A DNA stretch of 64,000 bases, taken from NCBI RefSeq assembly GCF_016907295.1, contig NZ_JAFBBR010000001.1, forward strand, positions 2,666,001-2,730,000, written 5' to 3'. Below, one piece after another: positions 50,482 through 60,054 of the stretch (positions are counted from its first letter, which is position 1; every line of letters starts with the position of its first letter). The notes under the pieces were generated by a model. It was given only the letters and a program-made list of their open reading frames with translations, was not told the DNA's origin and did not search any database. The position numbers and the translations under genes were made by a program. This DNA comes from Microbacterium dextranolyticum (GTDB taxonomy: Bacteria > Actinomycetota > Actinomycetes > Actinomycetales > Microbacteriaceae).

Positions 50482-50620
50482 AGTTCGACGGCTCGTCGGT
50501 GTGACCGGCGGCGACGCCGTCGGGGTCGGCGGGGATCGTTCCGTCCTGTCCGAGCCCGCCGGGCTCGGCGGTGACCTCGGTGTCGTCGGCGCGTGTCTCG
50601 TCGTGGTTCTGTTCGCTCAT
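50447..50620 (-). CDS. Small acidic hypothetical protein (57 aa), convergent and overlapping
   Basis: The 57-residue ORF has AAGGAG 7 nt before its ATG. The protein is acidic and polar (start SEQNHDETRADDTEVTAEPG, end PSNFNPEEDEEAPA) with no hydrophobic core, so it is probably disordered. Its 3' end overlaps the convergent Pr6Pr gene by 35 nt. The ribosome site and composition similar to the 93-aa protein at 45963 argue for a genuine gene. No function is recognised. Confidence 0.6.
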   Translation of the reverse strand: MSEQNHDETRADDTEVTAEPGGLGQDGTIPADPDGVAAGHTDEPSNFNPEEDEEAPA

Positions 50621-50734
50621 GAGGGTCTCCTTCGGGGATGACCGGGCGAGAGCCTCGCCCGTCCGCTCACGCTACGGCGCGGCGGACGGGCCCACAGGGG
50701 GATTGACCCGTGACGGGTCGCGTAGTACCCCGCC

Positions 50735-51565
50735 TCACATCTCTTCGTGTGTGTCGGGGTCGCCGTCCCACAGCCGCCCGCGTTCGAGCCCCGACACGGC
50801 GGCGATCTCGTCGTCGGTGAGCGTGAACCCGAAGACATCGGCGTTCTCGATCTGCCGAGCGGGGGTGGCGGACTTGGGGATGGGCGTCGACCCGAGCTGC
50901 GTGTGCCAGCGCAGCACGGCTTGCGTCGGGGTCACCCCGTGGGCGGCGGCGACGTCGTTCACGACCTGTTCGGTGAGCAGTTCGCTGCGCCGCGCGAGCG
51001 GGCTCCAGCTCTCTGTGCGGATACCGTGCGCGGCGTGGAAGGCACGCAGCGCCTGCTGCGGGAAGTACGGGTGCATCTCGACCTGGTTCACCGCCGGAGT
51101 GACGCCGGTCTCGTCGATGACGCGCGCGAGCATCGCCTCGGTGAAGTTCGAGACTCCGACCGAGCCGACGAGCCCGTCGCGCTGCAGGTCGATCATCGCA
51201 CGGAAGGTCTCGACGTACCGGTCGACGCTGGGGTTCGGCCAGTGGATGAGGTAGAGGTCGATACGGTCGAGACCGAGGCGGTCGAGGGATGCCCGGGCGC
51301 TGCGCTGCGTCTCGTCGTAGCCGTGGTCGCGGCCGGGGACCTTCGTCGTCACGAGCAGCTCGTCGCGGATGCCGCTGCGACGCACCGCCTCGCCGACCTC
51401 CGTCTCGTTCTCGTAGTTCACCGCTGAGTCGAGCAGCCGGTAGCCGCCCTCGATCGCCGAGACGATCGCCTGCGTGCCGTCTTCGCCCTGGAGCTTGTAG
51501 GTCCCGAAGCCGAGCTGCGGGAACGCGGTGCCGTCGTTGAGGGTGACCGTGGGAATCGTGACCAT
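50735..51565 (-). CDS. Aldo/keto reductase
   Basis: The 276-aa TIM-barrel NADPH-dependent reductase of the 2,5-diketo-D-gluconate reductase type has the full tetrad: Asp and Tyr in RLLDSAVNYENE, Lys in LLVTTKVPG and His in LYLIHWPNP. The NADPH-binding segment PIPKSATPARQIENADVF follows. Substrates are probably small aldehydes or ketones. ATG 51565 has TAGCGT (51577-51572) 6 nt upstream. A HAD hydrolase gene lies 28 nt upstream on the same strand. Confidence 0.88.
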   Translation of the reverse strand: MVTIPTVTLNDGTAFPQLGFGTYKLQGEDGTQAIVSAIEGGYRLLDSAVNYENETEVGEAVRRSGIRDELLVTTKVPGRDHGYDETQRSARASLDRLGLDRIDLYLIHWPNPSVDRYVETFRAMIDLQRDGLVGSVGVSNFTEAMLARVIDETGVTPAVNQVEMHPYFPQQALRAFHAAHGIRTESWSPLARRSELLTEQVVNDVAAAHGVTPTQAVLRWHTQLGSTPIPKSATPARQIENADVFGFTLTDDEIAAVSGLERGRLWDGDPDTHEEM

Positions 51566-51593
51566 GCCTCCACGCTACGCCCCCGTGCCCCCG

Positions 51594-52406
51594 TCAGCGC
51601 GCGAGGAAACCCTCGATCACCGTCAGCACTCCGGCATCGGCGTGGGAGGGCGCCCGGTGGCGCGCCACGGCGACGACGTCGGGATGGGCGTCGGCCATCG
51701 CGTACGACCAGTCGGCGGCCTCCAGCAGCTCGATGTCGTTGAGGTAGTCGCCGAATGCGGCGGTCTGCGCGGGGGTGACGCCGAGAGCCGCCTGCAGCGA
51801 GCGCAGCGCGACCCCTTTCGAGACCGTCGCGTTCATGATGTCGACCCAGTGAGCTCCCGAGACGACGACCTGATGCGTGCGCGCCATATCGGCGAAGGCC
51901 GGTGCGGCGTGCGCCTCACCGCCGTCGACGTCGTAGATGGCGAGTTTCAGCACCTGATCGTCGACGGCGAGCAGGTCGTCCACTCGTTCGAGCTTCGCGT
52001 AGTACTTCTCGACCTCGGCGACGAACTCGGCCTCGTCGGACTCGATGTACGCCGAGCGTTTGCCGCAGACGACCAGCGCGGCGTGCAGCTCGCCCGCGGC
52101 GACGAGGCCGCGCAGCCGCTCGATGACGGATGCCGTGACCCCCGGGTCCAGGGCATCCGAGCTCACCTCGACGTCGCCGCGGACCACGTACGCGCCGTTC
52201 TCGGCGATGTAGTCGAGCTCGTCGTCGACGCGCGCGAACATGCGCTGCAGGGTGGCGAGCTGCCGGCCGCTCGCCGGCGCGAACGCGATGCCCCGTTCAC
52301 GCAGCCGCTCCAGAAGCGTCCAGAGCCCGTCGGGGATCGTCCCATCGGGCAGAAGGAGGGTGCCGTCCATGTCGACGGCGATGAGGCGGATGTCGGGGGT
52401 GCTCAC
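51594..52406 (-). CDS. HAD-superfamily phosphatase, Cof type
   Basis: The 270-aa protein has HAD motif I DMDGTLL with both Asp (residues 11 and 13), motif II in PASGRQLATL, motif III Lys in NATVSKGVALRSL and motif IV AAFGDYLNDIELL. A Cof-type cap sits between motifs II and III (about 80-190). Such enzymes dephosphorylate sugar phosphates, flavin or pyridoxal phosphates. Start is GTG 52406: a GAGGAT box ends 6 nt upstream and the longer frame lacks support. Confidence 0.85.
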   Translation of the reverse strand: MSTPDIRLIAVDMDGTLLLPDGTIPDGLWTLLERLRERGIAFAPASGRQLATLQRMFARVDDELDYIAENGAYVVRGDVEVSSDALDPGVTASVIERLRGLVAAGELHAALVVCGKRSAYIESDEAEFVAEVEKYYAKLERVDDLLAVDDQVLKLAIYDVDGGEAHAAPAFADMARTHQVVVSGAHWVDIMNATVSKGVALRSLQAALGVTPAQTAAFGDYLNDIELLEAADWSYAMADAHPDVVAVARHRAPSHADAGVLTVIEGFLAR

Positions 52407-52535
52407 CCGACCATCCTCCCAGCCACCCCCTCTCCCCCGCCGCACACAGACCGCGGACACCGGGGGTTATCCCGACCACGGATCCTCCGGCTGCCACCCG
52501 TGCGGCCGTCCCGTACGCCGCCCTAGCGTGGAGAC

Positions 52536-53867
52536 ATGTCCTCCGCACCGCCTGTCGCATCGCCGGCCGATCCCACCCCGAGCCCTCCGCCCGCAGCCGC
52601 CCGCGTGCGCTTCTCCGCCCACCTGGGCGCCGTCGCGCAGCTCGCCGCCGTGGGGTTCGTCGGCTCGCTGTACTTCGCCGCCCTCGTCTCGCTCCTCGCT
52701 CTCGGGTTGAGCCTCCTGCCCGCGCTCGGCATCGGCCTGCTGTTCCTCGTCGCCTTCGTCTACGTGCTGTGGAGTGCGGCGTGGCTCGAGCACGAGCGGG
52801 TCGAGGGGCTCTACGGCTTCGGCATCCCCCTGCTCCGCGCCCGTCAGAGCGGTCGGCCGGGTTTCGGTGGATGGCTGCGGACCCTGTGGGCCCAGGCGAC
52901 CGACGGAGCGATGTGGCGAGGCGTCGCGTCGGCGGGGATCGCCACGATCCTGGGCCTTGTCACGCTGTCGCTGATCAGCGCTCTCGCCACATGCCTCATC
53001 CTGCCGTTCGCGCCGCTGCTCGAACACGAGCGGGCGAACTGGTACCTGCCGCTGGTCGACGTGCCGATCCCCCTCGAATGGGCGGTCGTCGCCGGCATCC
53101 TCGGGGTGATCGTCTGCGCCGCCCTGCTCGTGGGCATCGCACTGCTGCACGCTGTGATCACCCGTGCGATCCTCGTTCCCAACCGCGAGGCTGCGTTCCT
53201 CGAGCAGGCGCGCGCCGCGGGCACGCAGCGCGAGAGCGCCGTGCGCGCCGGCGAGCTCGAGCGCACCCGCATCGAGCGCGATCTCCACGACGGCGTGCAG
53301 CCGCGGCTCGTCTCGGTGGCGATGACGCTCGGACTCGCACAGCAGAAGATGGACGACGACCCGGATGCCGCGAAGGCGCTGGTCACCGAGGCGCACACCT
53401 CGACCAAGGCCGCGATCACCGAGCTGCGGCAGCTCGCGCGCGGCATCCACACATCGGTCCTCGACGACCGCGGACTGGACGCGGCGCTCAGCGCCCTGGC
53501 CGCCCGGTCGCACGTGCCTGTCCTGCTCGATGCGAGGCTTCCGGAACCGACGAGCGGGCGATGCAGCCGCACGGCCGAGGCCGCCGTGTACTTCGCGATC
53601 GCCGAGTCGCTCACCAACGCCGCCAAGCATTCGAGAGCCGGTGAGGTACGTGTGACGCTCCGGTTGCGCAACGACGAGGCGGTCGGCGGGCGACCGACGC
53701 TCTGGGCGCGGGTCGAGGACAACGGCGTCGGCGGCGCGCGGATCCTCGCCGGCGGCGGCCTCGACGGCATTGCGAACCGCATCACCGCGGCGGGCGGCGT
53801 CTCACGCTTGGACAGCCCGATCGGCGGCCCGACATCGCTGGAGGTGAGCGTGCCGTGCGCATCCTGA
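52536..53867 (+). CDS. Two-component sensor histidine kinase (HisKA_3)
   Basis: The 443-aa sensor has four hydrophobic segments in the first 215 residues (a PspC/DUF1707-like sensor region, function unknown). The dimerisation/phosphoacceptor helix ERTRIERDLHDGVQPRLVSV has His251, and the HATPase_c domain has FAIAESLTNAAKHS, VEDNGVGGA and GGGLDGIANR. This is the NarL-partner class. TAGCGT (52524-52529) ends 6 nt before the ATG. The response-regulator gene starts inside its last codons, and a DUF4097 gene follows, forming a three-gene operon likely monitoring the cell envelope. Confidence 0.87.
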   Translation: MSSAPPVASPADPTPSPPPAAARVRFSAHLGAVAQLAAVGFVGSLYFAALVSLLALGLSLLPALGIGLLFLVAFVYVLWSAAWLEHERVEGLYGFGIPLLRARQSGRPGFGGWLRTLWAQATDGAMWRGVASAGIATILGLVTLSLISALATCLILPFAPLLEHERANWYLPLVDVPIPLEWAVVAGILGVIVCAALLVGIALLHAVITRAILVPNREAAFLEQARAAGTQRESAVRAGELERTRIERDLHDGVQPRLVSVAMTLGLAQQKMDDDPDAAKALVTEAHTSTKAAITELRQLARGIHTSVLDDRGLDAALSALAARSHVPVLLDARLPEPTSGRCSRTAEAAVYFAIAESLTNAAKHSRAGEVRVTLRLRNDEAVGGRPTLWARVEDNGVGGARILAGGGLDGIANRITAAGGVSRLDSPIGGPTSLEVSVPCAS

Positions 53868-54547
53868 TCTGCGAGGACTCCGCCCTCCTGCGCGAAGGGC
53901 TGGTGCGCCTGCTGGCCGACGCGGGCCACGATATGGTCGCCGCCCTTCCCGACGCGCGCGAGTTGCCCGAGGCTGTCGCGGCCACCGACCCCGAGCTGTG
54001 CATCCTCGACGTCCGCCTGCCGCCGACGCACACCGATGAAGGCATCCGAGCCGCGCTCGCCCTCCGCGCCGCGCACCCGGGCCTTCCCGTGCTGGTGCTC
54101 AGCCAGTACGTCGAGGAGCGATATGCGAGCGAGCTCATCACCGGGCAGTCCGCGGCGCTCGGCTACCTGCTGAAGGACCGCGTCGCCGACGTACGCGAGT
54201 TCCTCGACGCGGTCGCCCGGATCGGCGAGGGAGCCACGGTGCTCGATCCGGAGGTCGTCGCCCAGCTGCTCACCCGGCGCGCGCTCGATGACCGGATGGC
54301 GCGCCTCACCGATCGCGAGCGCACGGTCCTCGCACTCATCGCTGAGGGCAAGAGCAATCAGGCCATCGCCCGGACGCTGTTCGTCACCGAGGCGAGCGTC
54401 GAGAAGCACATCACCTCCCTCTTCCAGAAGCTCGACCTCGAGCAGGACGAGCACGGCAACCGGCGTGTGCTCGCGGTGCTCGCCCATCTCGAACACGGCC
54501 ACCACGCCGGCAGCGATGCCCTCCCCCAGAACGGAATCCCGACATGA
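53855..54547 (+). CDS. Response regulator, LuxR/NarL type
   Basis: The 230-aa protein has a receiver (about 1-120) with acidic pocket CEDSALLREG, phospho-acceptor Asp52 in CILDVRLPP, Ser/Thr in VLVLSQY and Lys in YLLKDRV. A LuxR helix-turn-helix follows (about 150-210; LTDRERTVLALIAEGKSN, VEKHITSLFQKL). GTG at 53855 has GAGG upstream and overlaps the kinase stop by 13 nt, so translation is coupled. It overlaps the DUF4097 gene at the end (ATGA). Confidence 0.9.
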   Translation: MRILICEDSALLREGLVRLLADAGHDMVAALPDARELPEAVAATDPELCILDVRLPPTHTDEGIRAALALRAAHPGLPVLVLSQYVEERYASELITGQSAALGYLLKDRVADVREFLDAVARIGEGATVLDPEVVAQLLTRRALDDRMARLTDRERTVLALIAEGKSNQAIARTLFVTEASVEKHITSLFQKLDLEQDEHGNRRVLAVLAHLEHGHHAGSDALPQNGIPT

Positions 54548-55431
54548 CCACGACGCTCACTCCGCCGCCGCTTCCCCCGACGCCGATGGGTCCCACCGGT
54601 CCCGGCGGCCCCGGCGCATCGGGTGCAGGCTCGACACCGGCGCCCCCGGGCGGGCCCCGGTCCTCGACCCGGGTCGTCGCGATCCTCGCGATCGTCCTCG
54701 GAGTCGTGATCATCATCGGGTCGCTCGCCTCGGCGGCGTTCTCCGCGATCCGCACGAGCACGCGGGGGTCGGCGCAGCTGACCGCGGATGCCACCGGCAT
54801 CCGCACCCTCGACGTCGACATCTCGGCGGGCGACCTCACGATCGTCTACCGCGGCGACGAGGTCGCCCTCGCCGTGCGGGGTGACACGGACGCATGGCGC
54901 CTGGATCGCGACGGCGACAGCGTGCGCGTGCACACGGACCGCCCCTGGTGGAACGGGTGGCGCGTGTTCGACGGCGAGGACTCCGCTGTACTCACCCTGC
55001 CCAGCGCTCTGGAGCACACCGCGCTCGATGCCGAGCTGAAAGTCGCCGCCGGAGTGCTGCGCACCGATGCGACCTTCGATGAGCTCGCGGTGCGTCTCAG
55101 CGCCGGATCGGTGGAGGTGCGCGGCAGCGCACGCACCGTGGATGCCGAGGTCTCGGCCGGCCGGGTCGTGTTCGATCTCGCGGGCGCCGACAGCGCCGAC
55201 CTGCGGCTGAGCGCCGGTGCGATCACCGGTTCGCTCACGGGTGCCGCGCCGAGCACCGTGGCCATCGACGTGAGCGCGGGCCGGCTCGAACTGACACTCC
55301 CCCGCGACGTCTACGCCGTCTCGACCGATGTGTCGGCGGGCACCGTCGACAACGGGCTGCGCGTCGACCCGACGTCTCGGCACCGCGTGACGGCGAGCGT
55401 GTCGGCGGGAGCCGCGGTGCTGCGCGACTGA
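54544..55431 (+). CDS. DUF4097 family beta-strand repeat protein
   Basis: The 295-aa protein has a Pro/Gly-rich cytosolic start, one transmembrane segment (about 46-66; [20 protein letters not shown]) and an extracellular right-handed beta-like repeat domain (about 90-290) built of recurring SAG turns ([54 protein letters not shown]). DUF4097/adhesin-type domains often follow two-component pairs and sense or respond to envelope stress, but no activity is established. Coupled to the regulator by an ATGA overlap. Confidence 0.8.
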   Translation: MTTTLTPPPLPPTPMGPTGPGGPGASGAGSTPAPPGGPRSSTRVVAILAIVLGVVIIIGSLASAAFSAIRTSTRGSAQLTADATGIRTLDVDISAGDLTIVYRGDEVALAVRGDTDAWRLDRDGDSVRVHTDRPWWNGWRVFDGEDSAVLTLPSALEHTALDAELKVAAGVLRTDATFDELAVRLSAGSVEVRGSARTVDAEVSAGRVVFDLAGADSADLRLSAGAITGSLTGAAPSTVAIDVSAGRLELTLPRDVYAVSTDVSAGTVDNGLRVDPTSRHRVTASVSAGAAVLRD

Positions 55432-55544
55432 GCGCTCTCGAACCACTGAGGCCTCCTGGCCCGCCCGCGCATCCTGAACGTTCGCTGTGCGATCGATATG
55501 GGATGCGCAGACGCCCGAGCAGCCGTTACCTTTCCGTTATACAG

Positions 55545-55682
55545 TCGTCTCATCGCCGGTCCCTCCCCACTCCGGGTCGGCGAAGCAGACTCCCCAGGTC
55601 TGCGATTCCTCTTGGTGCAATGTGGTGCAACGGGACGCAGGGCCGGTCGGCGAACACGCCGTCCGGCCCTTCTCTCTTTTCC
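55545..55682 (+). ncRNA. Candidate 6C-like small RNA upstream of pgi
   Basis: In the 332-nt space before pgi, two successive hairpins have C-rich loops. TCGCCG (55553) pairs with CGGCGA (55578) around a loop with ten C. GCAGAC (55585) pairs with GTCTGC (55598) around TCCCCAG. About 35 nt later comes a terminator hairpin with a T tract. Actinobacterial 6C RNA is described as two C-rich-loop hairpins followed by a terminator. TACAGT or TATACA near 55540 may be the -10. The second loop has only four C, so the identification is tentative. Confidence 0.5.
55639..55682 (+). terminator. Intrinsic terminator with T tract
   Basis: AGGGCCGG-T-CGGCG pairs with CGCCG-T-CCGGCCCT around AACA (55639-55670, one T-T mismatch) and is followed by TTCTCTCTTTT. 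It is the only hairpin in the window with a good T tract and would end the candidate small RNA. Confidence 0.75.
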
Positions 55683-55763
55683 GTCCACGCCACCGACCGC
55701 ACCCGGGTTTTCTTCCCGCGGCCGTGCTGCCGCGACCGAGGCTCGCGCGCTAGCGTGGAGCCC

Positions 55764-57443
<1,680 letters not shown>

Positions 57444-57451
57444 CGCACCCC

Positions 57452-57495
57452 GGGGCGGGGGTGGGCGGGCCTGCGGCCCCGCCCACCCCCGCCCC
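57452..57495 (+). terminator. Perfect 18-bp GC hairpin after pgi
   Basis: The arms 57452-57469 and 57478-57495 pair at all positions around an 8-nt loop. There is no T tract, and a GTCCGC-type hexamer array follows directly. Confidence 0.75.
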
Positions 57496-57500
57496 GTCTC

Positions 57501-57536
57501 GTCCGCGTCCGCGTCCGCGTCAGCGTCCGCGTCGCC
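57501..57536. repeat. Tandem hexamer array GTCCGC
   Basis: Six consecutive hexamers (four exact GTCCGC, plus GTCAGC and GTCGCC) lie between the pgi terminator and the palindromic element at 57537. It may vary in copy number by slippage. Confidence 0.6.
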
Positions 57537-57612
57537 GGCGCGAGAAACCACATCCCGCGCGAGAAACACCGTGGTGCCTGGTTTCTCGCGACGGTTGTGG
57601 TTTCTCACGTGC
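57537..57612. repeat. Nested palindromic element A (GAGAAAC/GTTTCTC)
   Basis: Two forward copies of GCGAGAAAC are followed by two inverted copies of GTTTCTC. The inner pair (about 57558 and 57581) and outer pair (57543, GAGAAACCACA with TGTGGTTTCTC near 57596) make two nested perfect stems of 10-11 bp. The layout matches element B at 61655. It lies between convergent pgi and the minus-strand ABC-2-type gene. Confidence 0.7.
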
Positions 57613-57647
57613 GCGGCGGGGCCGTGAGGGACGAGGCGAGAGATGCC

Positions 57648-58739
57648 TCAGGCGGGGACGGGTTCCGCGTCGCGAGAGGGGGGCACAGCCGCCAGATCGG
57701 TCGCGGCGTGGGTCACGCTCGCCGCCCGGAAGTGGCCCAGCACCGAGAGCAGCAGGCCCCCGACGGTCCACGCGGTGAGAACGAGCCAGCCGAGCGAGGC
57801 ATCCGCCTGGGGGAAGTACGACGCGTCACGCAGGAGCGTCGCTGCCGCCCCCGGCGGGAACAACTGGCCGACCGCGCCCCAGGCGCCCGGCAGGAACTCG
57901 CGCGGCATGGTCGCCGACGAGATCGGGTTGGCGAACAGCAGCATGACGACCGGCCCCACGGCGATCCCCGGGCGTCCGATGAGGGCGACGGCACCCGTGA
58001 TCGGCGCGGCGATCGCGGCGAGCGCGAGCGCGATGACCGCGGCCTCGACCCAGAAGTCGCCCTGCAGCGCACCGAACCAGCCGGCGAGGATGCCCGTGAG
58101 CGCGACGCCGCCGAGCGCCGAGTAGATCAGCACGGCGACGACACGACGCATCGCTCCGACGATGAGCATCGAGATCACGATCCCGCCGATCATGCCGCCC
58201 ATGACGAGCGGGAACATCGCCGCGGCGAGGCCCGTCCCTCGCGGATCGGAGCTCGCCAGCGGCACGACGTCGGTGACGGTGACCGCGATGTGTGCGGGCG
58301 CGGGCGCACCGGCGGCGGATGCCGCAGCGGCCGCCGCCTGGTTGGTCTGGGTCTCCAGCGCGCCGGCGAGAGACATCAGCATCTGGTTCGCGGTGATGTT
58401 GGCCGCCGACGCGGTCAGCACCTCCGGAGTGGCTCCCGCAAGGATCGCCCCGTAGACCTCGCGCCTCTCGATGGCGGTGACCGCCGCACCGCGATCATCG
58501 ACGCGCTGCAGATCGAAGACACCGGGTTGCTTCTCGGCGAGAGCCGTTTCGAGCGAGGCCGCGGCGGAGTCGGCTCCGACCACGGCGACGGGCAGGTCTC
58601 GAGGCGCGGCGGTGGCGCTCGGCCAGGCGAAGGCGAGCACGACGATGCAGACGACGGCGGCGAGCGCGACGGCGACGGCCGTCACGCGGCCGAGCGGGGT
58701 GTGCGGCGCAGGTGTGCGCGCCGCGATGGATGCGGACAT
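57648..58739 (-). CDS. ABC-2-type / DUF3533-like membrane protein
   Basis: The 363-aa protein has an N-terminal helix (VTAVAVALAAVVCIVVLAFA), an extracytoplasmic domain (about 45-165) and about five to six C-terminal helices (MFPLVMGGMIGGIVISMLIV, LIYSALGGVALTGILAG and others). This is the YhgE/Pip-like or DUF3533 layout, with no ATPase motif. Such proteins are linked to export or envelope stress. ATG 58739 has AAGGGA upstream. The gene is divergent from tetR with an inverted repeat between, so it is the likely TetR target. Confidence 0.75.
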   Translation of the reverse strand: MSASIAARTPAPHTPLGRVTAVAVALAAVVCIVVLAFAWPSATAAPRDLPVAVVGADSAAASLETALAEKQPGVFDLQRVDDRGAAVTAIERREVYGAILAGATPEVLTASAANITANQMLMSLAGALETQTNQAAAAAASAAGAPAPAHIAVTVTDVVPLASSDPRGTGLAAAMFPLVMGGMIGGIVISMLIVGAMRRVVAVLIYSALGGVALTGILAGWFGALQGDFWVEAAVIALALAAIAAPITGAVALIGRPGIAVGPVVMLLFANPISSATMPREFLPGAWGAVGQLFPPGAAATLLRDASYFPQADASLGWLVLTAWTVGGLLLSVLGHFRAASVTHAATDLAAVPPSRDAEPVPA

Positions 58740-58764
58740 GAGTTCCCTTCCCATCACAATAAAA

Positions 58765-58778
58765 AACGAATGCTCGTT
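58765..58778. promoter_or_regulatory. Candidate TetR operator
   Basis: AACGAATGCTCGTT is an inverted repeat (AACGA/TCGTT, centre ATGC) in the 90-nt divergent region between the membrane protein and tetR. Poly-A beside it and TATAAA on the minus strand lie nearby. Site type and context fit TetR autoregulation. Confidence 0.6.
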
Positions 58779-58829
58779 CTTTATACGCCATCGGCGTAGG
58801 ATCGACAACGTCATCACAAAGGAGTCGGC

Positions 58830-59423
58830 ATGCCGAAAGTCAGCGACGAATATCGACTCGCTCGACGGGAGGAGATCCTCGACGTCGCGATCCGATGCTT
58901 TCGCGCGAAGGGGCTCGCACGCACCTCGATCGCTGATCTGACGGCATGCTCCGGGCTGTCGGCGGGCGCGATCTACGGCAACTTCCCCGGGGGCAAAGAG
59001 GAGATCTTCCACGCGGCGGCCGCGCGGATCCTGCGATCCCGGCGCTCCGAGCTCGCGCAGCGCAAAGGCGACGGCGCGCTCTCGCCTGCGGCGATCATGG
59101 CAACCCTCGTCTCCGGCGTCCGATCCGAGCCCGTCACCCTGGGCATCCTTCCGCAGCTGTGGGGCGAGGCGGCCGTCGACCCCGAGATCCGGGCGTTGGT
59201 GCAGAGCGTGTTCCTCGAGCTGCGACGCACGATCCGCGATGCCGTCGCCGAGTGGGCCTCGGACAACCCCGACCGAGTGAGCGGCGACCCGCACTCCTGG
59301 GCGGATCGGGTGACCCCGGTGCTGCTCTCGAGCGCGCCGGGCTTCATCCTGCAGCAGACCCTGTTCCCCGACTTCGACGGAGACGCGTACCTCGAGACCC
59401 TGCTCGAGATCCTCCCCCACTGA
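58830..59423 (+). CDS. TetR-family transcriptional regulator
   Basis: The 197-aa protein has an N-terminal TetR helix-turn-helix (about 14-58; RREEILDVAIRCFRAKGLAR, then LSAGAIYGNFPGGKEEIF). The all-alpha ligand domain (about 65-195) includes a TetR_C-like segment (QLWGEAAVDPEIRALVQSVF). AAAGGAG lies 5 nt before the ATG and TAGGAT at about 58796 may be its -10. It is divergent from the ABC-2-like gene and probably represses it and itself. Confidence 0.9.
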   Translation: MPKVSDEYRLARREEILDVAIRCFRAKGLARTSIADLTACSGLSAGAIYGNFPGGKEEIFHAAAARILRSRRSELAQRKGDGALSPAAIMATLVSGVRSEPVTLGILPQLWGEAAVDPEIRALVQSVFLELRRTIRDAVAEWASDNPDRVSGDPHSWADRVTPVLLSSAPGFILQQTLFPDFDGDAYLETLLEILPH

Positions 59424-59429
59424 ACGACG

Positions 59430-59987
59430 TCAGAGGTCGCCGACGCGCGTGTGGAATCGCTCGCCGTCGGCGCTGAAGATGCTCAAGACCTCTGACGGGC
59501 CGTCCGCGGTGGCGCTGATCGAATGCGGCAGCCGCGTGTCGAACTCCGCCGCCTCACCGGGGTCGATCAGGTGTTCGGCGCCGTCCAGCGCGAGCCGCAC
59601 GCGGCCGCTCAGCACGTAGAGCCACTCATAGCCGTCGTGCACCCGCGGTGAAGGCGCGCCCGCCCTCGCGGGGTAGACGATCTTGACGGCCTGCACCGGG
59701 GAATGGGCCAGTGTGAGCGGCGCGATGACCATGCCATCGCGACGCTCCACGGCGCGATGGACGCGCGGATCGACCGTCTCAGCGGGCAGCAGATCGTCGA
59801 TTCGGATGCCGAGTGCCCGCGTGAGCGGCAGCAGCAGCTCCAACGACGCCTGTCGCTTGCCGGACTCCAGTCGCGAGAGGGTGCTCGCCGAGACGCCCGC
59901 CAGGCGAGAGAGGTCGTCGAGCGTCCACGCGCGCGCCCGACGGGCGGCCCGCAGTCGCGGGCCGACCTGGTCGAGTGCCGTCGTCAT
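59430..59987 (-). CDS. XRE-type regulator with C-terminal cupin
   Basis: The 185-aa protein has an HTH_3 domain (about 10-65; LRAARRARAWTLDDLSRLAG, SASTLSRLESGKRQASLELL) and a cupin_2 barrel (about 100-180; VHDGYEWLYVLSGRVRLALDG, PGEAAEFDTRLPHSI). XRE-cupin regulators sense small metabolites, often controlling a divergent oxidoreductase gene, as here. The start at 59987 has GGAG 5-6 nt upstream; an ATG nine bases earlier is possible. CCATTT direct repeats 14 bp apart at 60001 and 60015 in the intergenic region may be its operator. Confidence 0.85.
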   Translation of the reverse strand: MTTALDQVGPRLRAARRARAWTLDDLSRLAGVSASTLSRLESGKRQASLELLLPLTRALGIRIDDLLPAETVDPRVHRAVERRDGMVIAPLTLAHSPVQAVKIVYPARAGAPSPRVHDGYEWLYVLSGRVRLALDGAEHLIDPGEAAEFDTRLPHSISATADGPSEVLSIFSADGERFHTRVGDL

Positions 59988-60000
59988 GCGCTCCATCTTG

Positions 60001-60023
60001 CCATTTCTGCATATCCATTTGCA
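60001..60023. promoter_or_regulatory. CCATTT direct repeats, candidate XRE operator
   Basis: CCATTTCTGCA (60001) and CCATTTGCA (60015) share CCATTT at 14-bp spacing and TGCA copies in the 67-nt space between the divergent XRE-cupin and oxidoreductase genes. AT-rich relative to the genome. Regulator assignment is inferred from position. Confidence 0.35.
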
Positions 60024-60054
60024 CAGAGCGGACGCCGGCGCGCACGCTGAAGCC

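Noticed and set aside
57501..57612. CRISPR array
   Set aside because: The repeats are hexamers and nested palindromes, without spacers of constant length, and no cas gene is present.
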